Both the position numbers and the translations under genes were made by a program. The notes under the pieces were generated by a model. It did not search any database, was not told the origin of the DNA, and saw only the letters and a list, made by a program, of their open reading frames with translations. Positions 16,432-25,279 of a stretch of DNA of 64,000 nucleotides are shown in pieces. Numbering within the stretch: position 1 is the first letter of the stretch; each line of letters starts with the position of its first letter. The DNA comes from CATQHS01 sp965203375 (lineage in GTDB: Bacteria > Actinomycetota > Acidimicrobiia > Acidimicrobiales > Aldehydirespiratoraceae): the NCBI GenBank assembly GCA_965203375.1, contig OZ241886.1, positions 806,001-870,000 on the forward strand, written 5' to 3'.

Positions 16432-17376
16432 GTGAAACTTTCGACCCTGATCGCTGCCGTCGTCTTGGCGGCCGCGGCGGCTTCGGGCTGCGGGTCCTCC
16501 GGCGAGGCGGCCGCCTCGGTGGCCGGGGTCGACTACGCCGTCGACGACCTCCACGACCATTTGGCCGCCCTCAACCCCGATGGCGGGGTGCGGATCGCCC
16601 GCGCCGACGCGGCGGTCTGGCTCCAGAACTGGGTGTTCATCACCGCCTTGGAGCTGGATCTGGCCGAGCGGGGGGCGGCTGTCACCGACGCCGACCGGGC
16701 CCGGACCCGGGCGGAGATGATTCAGCGCGACCCGTCCTTCGATCCCAATTGGCCCGGCGGCGAGTTCCTGGTCATGCGCCAGGCCCTGGAGAACGCGGCC
16801 CGGCAGTGGACCGTCGACGAGGTCCCCGACGCAGTCGTCCTCCCTTCCGCCGTGGAGGTGCCCAACCTGTTGTGCTCCCGGCACATCCTGGTGTCGACCG
16901 ATGCCGAGGCCGACGCGGTGCTGGCCCGCCTCGGCGCGGGCGAGGCGTTCGGTGATCTGGCCGCCGAGCTGTCGCTCGATTCCGGCAGCGGGGCCTCCGG
17001 CGGCGATCTGGGCTGCGTGATCGAGGGTTCTTTCGTCCCCGAGTTCGAGGGCGCCGCCTACTCCGCCGGGGCCGGGGAGGTGGCGGTGGCCGAGTCCAGT
17101 TTCGGCTTCCACGTCATAGAGGTCCTCAGCGCCGGCCCGGCCGTGGCCGAGCATCACCCGAACGCAGCCCCCGAGGTGCTCGACTCGGCCATGGACCAAG
17201 CGGTCGAGGCGGCCCGCCGCACCGCTCGGGCCGAGGTGGACGGCCGGCGCGATGCGCTGATCGAGGAGCTGGTGGCCGGGGTGGGGAGCCGGTACCGGGA
17301 TCGGGTCTGGATCGACCGCCGCTACGGGGAGTGGGACCCCGAGACGTTCAGGATCGTCGTCGGCGCCGGGGGCTGA
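16432..17376 (+). CDS. Lipoprotein with parvulin (PpiC/SurA-type) peptidyl-prolyl isomerase domain
   Basis: 314 residues. The N-terminus is a lipoprotein signal ending in a lipobox-like AAASGC, so it is probably membrane-anchored outside the cell. Residues about 140-230 form a parvulin domain: LCSRHILVSTDAEADAVLARLGAGEAFGDLAAELSLD, GGDLGCVIEGSFVPEFEGAAYSA and SSFGFHVIEVL. Such proteins act as exported foldases. It sits between mfd and mazG, where mycobacteria also keep an envelope lipoprotein near eno. Start GTG 16432 is 12 bp after mfd. Confidence 0.85.
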   Translation: MKLSTLIAAVVLAAAAASGCGSSGEAAASVAGVDYAVDDLHDHLAALNPDGGVRIARADAAVWLQNWVFITALELDLAERGAAVTDADRARTRAEMIQRDPSFDPNWPGGEFLVMRQALENAARQWTVDEVPDAVVLPSAVEVPNLLCSRHILVSTDAEADAVLARLGAGEAFGDLAAELSLDSGSGASGGDLGCVIEGSFVPEFEGAAYSAGAGEVAVAESSFGFHVIEVLSAGPAVAEHHPNAAPEVLDSAMDQAVEAARRTARAEVDGRRDALIEELVAGVGSRYRDRVWIDRRYGEWDPETFRIVVGAGG

Positions 17377-17380
17377 CCGG

Positions 17381-18901
17381 GTGGGCGGGGGCCGGATCAC
17401 GGTCGTGGGGCTGGGGCCGGCCGGCCCCGATCTGGTCACAGCCGAGACCCTGGACCTGATCGCCGCCCACGACCGCCGCTACCTCCGCACCGCCCGCCAC
17501 CCCTCGGCGGGGGTGGTCGATGTAGCCGCCGCCTTCGACGAGGTGTACGAGGCCTCTGACAGCTTCGACGAGGTGTACGAGACCATCGCCGCCCGATTGA
17601 TCGAGGCGGCGGCCGCCGACGGCGACCTGCTCTACGCGGTGCCGGGCTCGCCGCTGGTGCTGGAGCGCACCGTGGAGCTGCTGCGATCCGCCCCGGGCGT
17701 GGTGGCCGAGGGTGCCGGCTCGCCTGCCGCGGCTGGCCCCGGGCGGCGAGAGGCCGGGGCCGCCGGCGGAGTGGCGCTCGACGTGCGCCCGGCCATGTCG
17801 TTTCTGGATCTGGCCTGGGCCCGGCTGGGCGTCGACCCGGTGGAGGAGGGGGTCGGGCTGGTGGACGGCCACCGGTTCGCGGTGGCCGCGGCCGGCCGGG
17901 CCGGGCCGCTGCTGGTGGCGGGCTGCCACAGCGGCCGGGTGCTGTCGGAGATCAAGCTGGCGGTGGAGGGCGGGCCCCGGGCCGTGGTCCTCCAGCGCCT
18001 CGGCTCGCCCGACGAGGCCGTGTTCGAGGTGGAATGGGCCGAGCTGGACCGCAGCTTCGGCGCCGACCATCTGACCTCGCTCTACATCCCGGAGCTGGCC
18101 GAGCCGGTGGCGGCCGAGCTGGCCCGCTTCGACGAGCTGGTGAGGGTGCTGCGAGAGCGCTGCCCCTGGGACCGCGAGCAGACCCACGCCAGCCTCCGCC
18201 GGCACCTGCTGTCGGAGGCCCACGAGCTGCTGGAGGCCCTCGACGCCCGGGCCGCCCACCCCGACTCCGAGCCGGTGGCCGCTGCCGACGACCTGCTGGA
18301 GGAGGAGCTGGGCGACCTGCTGTTCCAGGTCGGGTTCCACTCCCGGCTGGCCGCCGAGCGGGGCGCGTTCACCCTGGCCGACGTGGCCCGCCGCATCCAC
18401 GACAAGCTGGTGGCCCGCCATCCCCACGTGTTCGGCGACGTCGAGGCGGCCGACTCATCGGAGGTGATGGCCAACTGGGAGGCCATCAAGCGGGCCGAGA
18501 AGAACCGGGCCTCGGCCATGGACGGCCTGCCCGCTTCGCTGCCCGCGCTGCTGTTGGCCCTGGCCGTGCAGAAGCGAGCCGCCTCGGCTGGCTTCGACCC
18601 CCTGACCGACGACCCGAAGACCGCCGAGCCGGATGCGAGCGACCTCGAGGACGGCGGTCTGGAGACCGCTGGGCTGGATGCGAGCGCCCCGGAGGACGGC
18701 GGCCTGGAGGCGGCCTGCGTCCGGGCCGCCGACGCCCTGGCCCGCCTGCGGGCCTCGGGGGACGAGTCCGACCTGGGCGCGGCGCTGTTCGCCGCGGTGC
18801 AGGCGGCCCGGCTGCTCCCCTGCGACCCCGAGTCGGCCCTGCGAACCGAGGCCAGGCGCTTCGAACAGCAGTTCCGCGCTGCCGAAGCCCGCACCCTTTA
18901 G
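17381..18901 (+). CDS. mazG: MazG-type nucleoside triphosphate pyrophosphohydrolase fused to a tetrapyrrole-methylase-like domain
   Basis: 506 residues, YabN-like architecture. Residues 1-225 resemble the tetrapyrrole methylase fold (ITVVGLGPAGPDLVTAETLDLI; AFDEVYEASDSFDEVYETIAARL). From about 250 comes the MazG domain (LRERCPWDREQTHASLRRHLLSEAHELLEALD, EEELGDLLFQVGFHSRLA) with the metal-binding EExxE and Asp residues that hydrolyse NTPs. A second, partial MazG repeat at the C-terminus is interrupted by a duplicated acidic segment (DLEDGGLETAGLDASAPEDGGLE, residues about 420-445) with a 42-bp DNA repeat. GTG 17381 starts 5 bp after the lipoprotein gene. Confidence 0.9.
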   Translation: MGGGRITVVGLGPAGPDLVTAETLDLIAAHDRRYLRTARHPSAGVVDVAAAFDEVYEASDSFDEVYETIAARLIEAAAADGDLLYAVPGSPLVLERTVELLRSAPGVVAEGAGSPAAAGPGRREAGAAGGVALDVRPAMSFLDLAWARLGVDPVEEGVGLVDGHRFAVAAAGRAGPLLVAGCHSGRVLSEIKLAVEGGPRAVVLQRLGSPDEAVFEVEWAELDRSFGADHLTSLYIPELAEPVAAELARFDELVRVLRERCPWDREQTHASLRRHLLSEAHELLEALDARAAHPDSEPVAAADDLLEEELGDLLFQVGFHSRLAAERGAFTLADVARRIHDKLVARHPHVFGDVEAADSSEVMANWEAIKRAEKNRASAMDGLPASLPALLLALAVQKRAASAGFDPLTDDPKTAEPDASDLEDGGLETAGLDASAPEDGGLEAACVRAADALARLRASGDESDLGAALFAAVQAARLLPCDPESALRTEARRFEQQFRAAEARTL

Positions 18902-18940
18902 CGCCGCGGGGAGCGGCGAACTCAGCATTAGGACAAGCTG

Positions 18941-19867
18941 TTAGCTGTCGCCGTCCTCGTCGCTGTCATCCCAACAGGACAAGCTATTAGCCGCCGCCAT
19001 TATGCCGCTGGTATCGGTGAAGAGGGCTCGATCTGTCTCTGGTCCTATATCCAATGGCAAATTCGACTTGGTGATGTCCATAGTCAGTTGCTCAGGGAAC
19101 TCTGCCACATACTCTATGAATTCCCGCGCGTCGGGTGCGAGTACATACCCTGAGTTCTGCTGCTGAACGGTAAGCCAGCTTTCTTCTTTGCGATCGCCAC
19201 CTTCAGCTATATAATTGACTTCACGATAGTCTCCGCCGTCGGTAAGACCCCCGGCATGGGCAAGGTGAGTAGTCACATAGGCTCGCAGTTCAGTGCCCAA
19301 GCATTGGATATCCATCTCATTAGTCCACGTATTCATCTCATGAGGCCCTTGCGCGGCCAGATGCCATCCCACTACGTGGATATTGTCGACCGCGTCGTAA
19401 TAATCGTAGGAAATCCAGTCACCGGTGGTTGGCTCGGTTGTAGTGGGCTCGGTGGTGGTCGTGGGCTCGGTCGTCGTTGGCGCCCGCGCCGGTTCGGCCA
19501 AGTCCTGACATCCTGCCGTGTCCGGCTCCAGGCCGCAGATCCCGGTGATGAGCAGAGCGGCCGCCTCGCCTCGCAGCAGTTCGAAGTCGCCGTTGTCGTC
19601 GGTGAAGCGGTCCAGCAGACGTTCCACCAGCTTGGCCGCCTGTCCTTGAGTGAGGGCGCGGTCTGGATCGTAAAGCCCGTCGCCCACGCCATGGACCAGC
19701 CCCATGGCGTGGGCCGCGTTGACCTCAGCGGCGTATTCATGAGAGTCGGGCACGTCCGAGAACGGGCCGCCCAGGAGCGCCGCGGTCACGCCGGCCACCG
19801 CCATCAGCGACGCCACCGCCGCCAGAGACGCCGCGGCAGCCTTGGCGATGTTCGTCGGTTTGGCCAT
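18941..19867 (-). CDS. Exported protein with an SLH-like motif and Thr-Glu-Pro linker
   Basis: 308 residues from ATG 19867-19865, preceded by an excellent AAAGGAG site on the minus strand. Signal sequence MAKPTNIAKAAAASLAAVASLM is followed by an S-layer-homology-like motif (FSDVPDSHEYAAEVNAAHAMGLVHGVGDGLYDPDRALTQGQAAKLVERLL), then a Thr/Glu/Pro linker (residues about 133-155) and a 150-residue C-terminal domain I do not recognise. The DNA of that last domain is clearly lower in GC than the rest, suggesting domain acquisition. It is oppositely oriented and inserted between mazG and eno. Likely wall-attached and surface-exposed. Confidence 0.72.
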   Translation of the reverse strand: MAKPTNIAKAAAASLAAVASLMAVAGVTAALLGGPFSDVPDSHEYAAEVNAAHAMGLVHGVGDGLYDPDRALTQGQAAKLVERLLDRFTDDNGDFELLRGEAAALLITGICGLEPDTAGCQDLAEPARAPTTTEPTTTTEPTTTEPTTGDWISYDYYDAVDNIHVVGWHLAAQGPHEMNTWTNEMDIQCLGTELRAYVTTHLAHAGGLTDGGDYREVNYIAEGGDRKEESWLTVQQQNSGYVLAPDAREFIEYVAEFPEQLTMDITKSNLPLDIGPETDRALFTDTSGIMAAANSLSCWDDSDEDGDS

Positions 19868-20119
19868 CAGCGGGCTCCTTTCGCTGTTGCAACGACGAGC
19901 GGGAACGCGTCCAGGATGCTTGATTCGGAGCCGCGGGTGGTGGATGCGATGCGAGCTGCGGCGGAGCCCCGGCCGGGATCGCTCCGCGGTCGGGATCGCC
20001 TCGCGGCACAACACCCGCGGCTATCCTGTACTCCACACCGACGGACGCCGAGTGGACAGGGGACGGAGCGGCGGCCGCCTCCGGTGCGGCGCGCACCGGG
20101 ACGACACGGAGGTTCGACG

Positions 20120-21433
20120 GTGAGCGTCATCGATCGCCTGCACGCCCGAGAGGTGTTCGACTCCCGCGGCAACCCCACCGTCGAGGCCGAGGTGACCCTC
20201 GACTCGGGCGCGACCGGCCGGGCCGTGGCCCCGTCGGGGGCGTCCACCGGGGCCTTCGAGGCGGTGGAGCTGCGCGACGGCGGCGACCGGCTCAGGGGCC
20301 GGGGCGTGCGGAGGGCGGTCGGGTTCGCCGGCGGCGAGCTGGCCGCCGCCGTCCGGGGGCTCGACGCCGTCGACCAGCGGTCGGTGGACGCCGCCCTGAT
20401 CCGGGCCGACGGCACCGACGACAAGGGCCGGGTCGGGGCCAACGCGGTGTGCGCCGTCTCGCTGGCCGTCGCCCACGCCGCCGCCGCCGAGCTGGAGGTG
20501 CCGCTGTGGCGCCACCTGGGCGGGGCCGGCGCCCACGTCCTGCCCGTGCCCCTGATGAACGTGCTCAACGGCGGGGCCCACGCCGACAACAGCGTCGACT
20601 TCCAGGAGTTCATGGTGGCGCCGGTGGGCGCGGCCTCCTACCGGGAGGCCCTGGAGTGGGGGGTGGAGGTCTACCACCGGCTCCGGGGCGTGCTGGGCGA
20701 GCGGGGCCTGTCCACCGGGATCGGCGACGAGGGCGGCTTCGCCCCCGACCTGGGGTCCAACCGCCAGGCCTTGGACCTGCTGGTGGAGGCCATCGAGCGG
20801 ACCGGCCTGGAACCCGGCGCCGACATGGCCGTCGCCCTCGACGTGGCCTCCAGCGAGCTGTGGTCCGACGGCGGCTACGCCCTGGCCTCCGAGGGCCGGA
20901 CCCTGACGCCCGAGCAGATGGCCGACGAGCTGGCCGGCCTGTGCGACGACTACCCGATCGTCTCGGTCGAGGACGGCATGGCCGAGGACGACTGGGAGGG
21001 CTGGGCCGCCATCACCGCCGCGCTGGGCGGGCGGGTCCAGCTCGTGGGCGACGACCTGTTCGTCACCAGCGCCGAGCGGCTGGCCCGGGGCATCGCCGCC
21101 GGCGTGGCCAACTCGATCCTGGTGAAGGTCAACCAGGTCGGCACCCTCACCGAGACGCTGGAGTGCATGGAGCTGGCCCGCAGCCGCGGCTACACCGCGG
21201 TGGTCTCGCACCGCAGCGGGGAGACCGAGGACACCACCATCGCCGACCTGGCCGTGGCCTCCAACTGCGGCCAGATCAAAACCGGGGCCCCGGCCCGCAG
21301 CGACCGGGTGGCCAAATACAACCGGCTGCTGCGCATTGAGGAGGAGCTGGGGGAGTCGGCCGCCTACCGGGGCGGCGGCGCGCTGGCCCCCCTGTCGGCG
21401 GAATGGGCCGACCCGGACGGAGCGGGCCGGTGA
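20120..21433 (+). CDS. eno: Enolase
   Basis: Interconverts 2-phosphoglycerate and phosphoenolpyruvate in glycolysis. 437 residues from GTG 20120, preceded by CGGAGG. All signatures are present: AREVFDSRGNPTVEAEV, APSGASTGAFEAVELRDG, MNVLNGGAHADNSVDFQEFM, GDEGGFAPDLGSN, VSVEDGMAEDDWEGW, SILVKVNQVGTLTETLE and VVSHRSGETEDTTIADL. Its stop overlaps the GTG of the next gene (GTGA). Longer upstream ORF extension has no family support. Confidence 0.96.
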   Translation: MSVIDRLHAREVFDSRGNPTVEAEVTLDSGATGRAVAPSGASTGAFEAVELRDGGDRLRGRGVRRAVGFAGGELAAAVRGLDAVDQRSVDAALIRADGTDDKGRVGANAVCAVSLAVAHAAAAELEVPLWRHLGGAGAHVLPVPLMNVLNGGAHADNSVDFQEFMVAPVGAASYREALEWGVEVYHRLRGVLGERGLSTGIGDEGGFAPDLGSNRQALDLLVEAIERTGLEPGADMAVALDVASSELWSDGGYALASEGRTLTPEQMADELAGLCDDYPIVSVEDGMAEDDWEGWAAITAALGGRVQLVGDDLFVTSAERLARGIAAGVANSILVKVNQVGTLTETLECMELARSRGYTAVVSHRSGETEDTTIADLAVASNCGQIKTGAPARSDRVAKYNRLLRIEEELGESAAYRGGGALAPLSAEWADPDGAGR

Positions 21434-21729
21434 GGCCGTCGACGGGCCGGGTCGTCCGGCTGGCGGTCGTGCTGGTCGTGCTGGGGCTGGCCGCGGCGTT
21501 GGGCGCGTCGTCGGTGACGACCTGGGTGGACCAGCGCGAGCAGACGGTGGAGGAGCGGCGCCTGGCCGCCGAGCTCGACTCCCGGATCGCGGCCCTGGAG
21601 TCCGAGGTGGACCGCCGCCTCAGCCCCGAGGGGGCCCGCCGCCAGGCCCTGTGCTTCGGCCCCTACGTGGAGCCCGGCACCGAGGTGTACGCCGTGCTGG
21701 GGGTGAGCGGCTGCGTCACCAGCCGGTGA
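21430..21729 (+). CDS. FtsB/DivIC-like septum formation initiator
   Basis: 99 residues: a short N-terminus, one membrane segment (VVRLAVVLVVLGLAAALGASSVTTWV), then a coiled coil (REQTVEERRLAAELDSRIAALESEVDRRL) and a C-terminal FGPYVEPGTEVYAVLG-like end. The architecture, and position after eno and before the DUF501/ppx group in related genomes, identify a divisome FtsB/DivIC-type protein that would partner FtsL and FtsQ. Start GTG 21430 overlaps the eno stop by 4 bp. Confidence 0.82.
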   Translation: MRPSTGRVVRLAVVLVVLGLAAALGASSVTTWVDQREQTVEERRLAAELDSRIAALESEVDRRLSPEGARRQALCFGPYVEPGTEVYAVLGVSGCVTSR

Positions 21730-21784
21730 GCCCCCGGCCCGACGGGCGGGCCTGCAGGTCGCAGCCGCGCCGGGTCCGCCCCTC

Positions 21785-21835
21785 GGCCCCGGCTCCCGGC
21801 CCCGGCTCCCGGCCCCGGCCCTGAACCTCGCCCCG
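21785..21835 (+). repeat. 13-bp tandem repeat upstream of the coxD-like gene
   Basis: GGCCCCGGCTCCC is repeated head to tail from 21785, with two exact copies and degenerate third and fourth copies ending just before the ATG at 21841. Confidence 0.6.
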
Positions 21836-21840
21836 GCTTT

Positions 21841-22782
21841 ATGCTCTCGGGAATGTCTGTGACCGACCCGCGGTCGGTGGAGTCCGCCGACCAGGTGGCC
21901 GCGGCGCTGGCCGCCGGGGCCTACCTGTCCGGCGAGGGCCTGGCCACCGCGGTGTACCTGGCCCTGCGGCTGCGCCGCCCGCTGCTGCTGGAGGGCGAGC
22001 CCGGCGTGGGCAAGACCGAGGTGGCCAACGTGCTGGCCGCCTGGATCGGCGGGGGGCTGATCCGGCTCCAGTGCTACGAGGGCATCGACGCCGCCCAAGC
22101 CGTCTACGAGTGGGACTACGCCCGCCAGCTCCTGTACCTGCGGGCGGCCGAGGCCACCGGCCGGGCACGGTCCATGGACGCGGCCGAGCTGTCCGACGAG
22201 CTCTACGCCGAGCGCTTCCTGGTCCGCCGGCCCCTGCTTCGGGCCATCGAGCCCTCCGACGGGCCGCCGCCGGTGCTGCTGGTGGACGAGGTGGACCGGG
22301 CCGACGACGAGTTCGAGGCCTTCCTGCTGGAGATCCTCTCCGACTACTCCGTCACCGTCCCCGAGGTCGGGACCTTCGCGGCGGCCGAGCCCCCGGTGGT
22401 GGTGGTCACCTCCAACCGCACCCGCGATGTCCACGACGCCCTCAAGCGCCGGTGCCTGTACCACTGGGTGGACCATCCCGACCAGCGGCGGGAGACCGAC
22501 ATCATCCGCTTGCGGGTGCCCGAGGCGGGCGAGACCCTGGCCCGCCAGGTCGCCTGCGCCGCCGCCTCCATCCGCGACATCGGCCTGTACAAGCCGCCGG
22601 GGGTGGCCGAGACCATCGACTGGGCCCGGGCCCTGGCCCTGCTCGGGGCCGAGGCGCTGGCCCCCGACCAGGTGACGGCCACGCTGGGCGCCCTGCTCAA
22701 GTACCGCGAGGACCACCAGCGGGTGGCCGACAACGACCTGGTGTCCATCGTCGACCGGGCCCGGGCCGCCGGCCGGCCGTGA
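21841..22782 (+). CDS. MoxR-family AAA+ ATPase (CoxD-like)
   Basis: 313 residues. AAA+ landmarks: LLEGEPGVGKTEVANVLAAW (Walker A), PPPVLLVDEVDRADDEFEAFLLEIL (Walker B), VVVTSNRTRDVHDALKRRCLYHWVD (sensor 1 and arginine finger). In the cox clusters of CO-oxidising bacteria the homologue CoxD, with the VWA protein CoxE, acts as a chaperone that installs the Cu-S-Mo centre. The next genes are a VWA protein and an XdhC protein, so this is the coxDEF order. Start could be ATG 21841 or 21853 (MSVTDPRS). Confidence 0.88.
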   Translation: MLSGMSVTDPRSVESADQVAAALAAGAYLSGEGLATAVYLALRLRRPLLLEGEPGVGKTEVANVLAAWIGGGLIRLQCYEGIDAAQAVYEWDYARQLLYLRAAEATGRARSMDAAELSDELYAERFLVRRPLLRAIEPSDGPPPVLLVDEVDRADDEFEAFLLEILSDYSVTVPEVGTFAAAEPPVVVVTSNRTRDVHDALKRRCLYHWVDHPDQRRETDIIRLRVPEAGETLARQVACAAASIRDIGLYKPPGVAETIDWARALALLGAEALAPDQVTATLGALLKYREDHQRVADNDLVSIVDRARAAGRP

Positions 22783-22870
22783 CCTCGTCGGGCTCGGCTC
22801 CGGGCCGCCCTCTGGCCGTGACCCCCTTCCGGTCGTGACTCCGTCGGTGCCGTCCGGCTCCGACCTCCGG
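22779..22870 (+). repeat. Minicistron resembling the coxE-like start
   Basis: GTG 22779 overlaps the coxD-like stop (GTGA) and opens a 19-residue ORF, MTSSGSAPGRPLAVTPFRS, whose TGA (22836-22838) overlaps the GTG 22835 of the next gene (MTPSVPSGSDLRPA). The DNA GTGACC/T..CGTCGG...GGCTCCG is shared by both starts, and a third GTGACC lies at 22818. Both ends of the minicistron are 4-bp stop/start overlaps. Confidence 0.78.
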
Positions 22871-24124
22871 CCGGCCGCGGGCTCGGCGGTGCTGCCCGAG
22901 GCGGTGGCGGTCGGATTCGTGGCCTCGCTGCGGGCCGCCGGGCTGGAGGTGTCGCTGCTGTCGTCGATGCTGTACGCCGAGGCCCTCTGCGCGGTGGACG
23001 TGGGCCGCCCCGACGACGTCTACTGGGCCGGCCGGGCCGCGCTGGTGCATCGGCCCGAGGACTTCGACCTCTACGACGCCGTCTTCCGGGCCTACTGGAC
23101 CGGGTCCCCCGGCCTGGTGGTGCGATCGGCCCCCGCCGCGGCGCCGGTGATCGTCGAGATGGACGACGGCGACGGCGATGTCGCCGGCGACGACCCCGGC
23201 CGCCGGGACGAGGGCGAGCGGATCACCGTGCGCTACAGCCCGGCCGAGACGCTGGCCGGCAAGGACTTCGCCGACTACTCCGACGACGAGCTGGCCGAGG
23301 CCCGGTGCCTGATGGAGCGGATGTGCCGACAGGGGCCGACCAGGCCGAGCCGCCAGCACCGGGCCGTGCGGTCCGCCCGGGGCCGCCCCGACGTGCGCCG
23401 CACGGTGAGGGCCGCCCTGCGGTCCGGGGGCGAGCCGGTGCGACTGTGCCGCCGGGCGCCGGGGGAGAGGCCCCGCAAGCTGGTGCTGCTGTTGGACGTG
23501 TCCGGCTCGATGGAGCCCTACGCCCGGGCCCTGCTGCGCTTCGTGCAGGCCGCGGTGGCCGCCCGGGGCCGGGTGGAGGCCTTCGCGCTCGGCACCCGCC
23601 TCACCCGTCTCACCCGAGAGCTGTCTTCCCGGGACCCGGACCGGGCCCTGCGGGACGCGGCCGAGGCGGTGCTGGACTGGAGCGGCGGCACCCGGCTGGG
23701 CGCCGGGCTGGGCCGCTTCAACGACGAGTGGGGCTGTCGGGGGATGGCCCGGGGGGCGGTGGCGGTGATCCTCTCCGACGGCTGGGACCGGGGCGAGCCG
23801 GCCGAGATGGCCGAGCAGATGCGGCGCCTGAGCCGGGTGGCCCACCGGGTGGTGTGGGTCAACCCGCTCAAGGCCACCCCCGGCTACCGGCCGCTGGCCC
23901 GGGGCATGGCCGCGGCCCTGCCCTACGTCGACCTGTTCGTGGAGGGCCACAACCTCGACTCGCTGGAGCGGCTGGCCGCCCTGATCATGGAGGACGGCGA
24001 GGGGGGCGGCGGCGACTTGCCGGGCCGCGGCGGGCCGGAACGCCGTCCGGGCCTTTCGGCGATGACCGGCGCGGGGTCCGATCTCCCGGCTGCCGGGGGC
24101 GGCGAGGGGGGCGGGGGCCGGTGA
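22835..24124 (+). CDS. VWA-domain protein (CoxE-like)
   Basis: 429 residues. The C-terminal half holds a von Willebrand A domain with MIDAS residues in LVLLLDVSGSMEPYARALLRFV (DxSxS), the Thr in SGGTRLGAGL and the Asp in VILSDGWDRGEPAEM. The N-terminal helical part (LRAAGLEVSLLSSMLYAEALCAV) matches the CoxE/VWA_CoxE family that pairs with MoxR ATPases in molybdenum hydroxylase maturation. The C-terminus ends in a Gly-rich low-complexity tail. It overlaps the XdhC-like gene by GTGA. Confidence 0.87.
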   Translation: MTPSVPSGSDLRPAAGSAVLPEAVAVGFVASLRAAGLEVSLLSSMLYAEALCAVDVGRPDDVYWAGRAALVHRPEDFDLYDAVFRAYWTGSPGLVVRSAPAAAPVIVEMDDGDGDVAGDDPGRRDEGERITVRYSPAETLAGKDFADYSDDELAEARCLMERMCRQGPTRPSRQHRAVRSARGRPDVRRTVRAALRSGGEPVRLCRRAPGERPRKLVLLLDVSGSMEPYARALLRFVQAAVAARGRVEAFALGTRLTRLTRELSSRDPDRALRDAAEAVLDWSGGTRLGAGLGRFNDEWGCRGMARGAVAVILSDGWDRGEPAEMAEQMRRLSRVAHRVVWVNPLKATPGYRPLARGMAAALPYVDLFVEGHNLDSLERLAALIMEDGEGGGGDLPGRGGPERRPGLSAMTGAGSDLPAAGGGEGGGGR

Positions 24125-25215
24125 AGGAGATCCTCGGCGACCTCGACCGCTGGCTGGACCGGGGCCTGGACGTGGCCGTCGCCCGGGTGGTGGACCTGGA
24201 GGGCTCGGGCCCCCGGCTGCCGGGGGCGGCCATGGCCGTGACCGCTGGCAGCGAGGTGGCCGGGTCGGTGTCGGGGGGCTGCGTCGAGGGGGCGGTGGTG
24301 GTAGAGGCGCTCGACGCCATGGAGTCGGCCCGGCCCCGGATGGTCACCTTCGGCTACAGCGACGACGAGGCCTTCGCGGTGGGGCTCACCTGCGGGGGGA
24401 CGGTCCACCTGTTCGTGGAGCCCTTCGGCTGGGGCGACTTGTACGGGCGGCTCCGGGACGACTTGGCGGCCGAGACCCCGGTGGCTCTGGCCACCGTCAT
24501 CGACGGCCCCGGCACAGGGGCCAAGATGCTGGTCCGCCCCGACGGCGAGACGGTGGGCTCGCTGGGTCCGGCCGGGCTGGACCGGGTGGTGGAGCGCGAC
24601 GCCCGGGGGGAGCTGGCCGCGGGCCGCTCCGGGGTCCGCCACTACGGCGAGAACGGCGAGGCCCGCGAGGAGGCGGTGTCGGTGTTCGTCGAGTCGTTCG
24701 CGCCGCCGCCGCAGATGATCGTGTTCGGGGCCGTGGACTTCACCGCCGCCCTGGTGAAGGTGGCCAAGGTGCTGGGCTACCGGGTCACGGTGTGCGACGC
24801 CCGGGAGGTGTTCGCCACCGCCCGTCGCTTCCCGGCCGCCGACGAGGTGGTGGTCTCGTGGCCGGACCGGCTGCTGGCCTCGGTCGGCGACGGCCTCGGC
24901 CCCCGCGACGCGGTGTGCGTGCTCACCCACGACGCCAAGTTCGACGTGCCCGCCATCGTCGCCGCCCTGGCCACCGACGTGGGCTACATCGGGGTGATGG
25001 GCAGCCGCCGCACCCACGACGACCGCACTGCCCGGCTGGTGGCCGCCGGCCTCACCCCCGACGACCTGGCCCGCCTGCGGTCGCCTATCGGCCTCGACAT
25101 CGGGGCCCGCACCCCCGAGGAGACCGCCATCTCCATCGTGTCGGAGATCATCGTCGAGCGCACCGGCCGCCAAGCCCGGGCCCTGTCCACCACCGCCGGC
25201 CCCATCCACGACTGA
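24121..25215 (+). CDS. XdhC/CoxF-family molybdenum hydroxylase maturation protein
   Basis: 364 residues. The N-terminal XdhC_CoxI domain (VARVVDLEGSGPRLPGAAMAV, SVSGGCVEGAVVVEAL, LTCGGTVHLFVEPF) binds molybdenum cofactor in characterised homologues. The C-terminal Rossmann domain reads MIVFGAVDFTAALVKVAKVLGYRVTVCDAR and GYIGVMGSRRTHDDR. It would sulfurate or insert MoCo into the large subunit. GTG 24121 overlaps the coxE-like stop. It is the last GC-rich gene before the inserted low-GC block. Confidence 0.9.
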   Translation: MKEILGDLDRWLDRGLDVAVARVVDLEGSGPRLPGAAMAVTAGSEVAGSVSGGCVEGAVVVEALDAMESARPRMVTFGYSDDEAFAVGLTCGGTVHLFVEPFGWGDLYGRLRDDLAAETPVALATVIDGPGTGAKMLVRPDGETVGSLGPAGLDRVVERDARGELAAGRSGVRHYGENGEAREEAVSVFVESFAPPPQMIVFGAVDFTAALVKVAKVLGYRVTVCDAREVFATARRFPAADEVVVSWPDRLLASVGDGLGPRDAVCVLTHDAKFDVPAIVAALATDVGYIGVMGSRRTHDDRTARLVAAGLTPDDLARLRSPIGLDIGARTPEETAISIVSEIIVERTGRQARALSTTAGPIHD

Positions 25216-25279
25216 GCCCGTGAGTGTGTGGATATAGGATGTGAGTAGGGAAGCACGACCGGGGGTAAGGTGATTGCAG

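Noticed and set aside
17533..17590. FDEVYE...FDEVYE as another tandem duplication in mazG
   Set aside because: The YabN-type N-terminal domain normally has a similar FDxLYExAxSFEEVYE pattern, so this is probably ancient family sequence.
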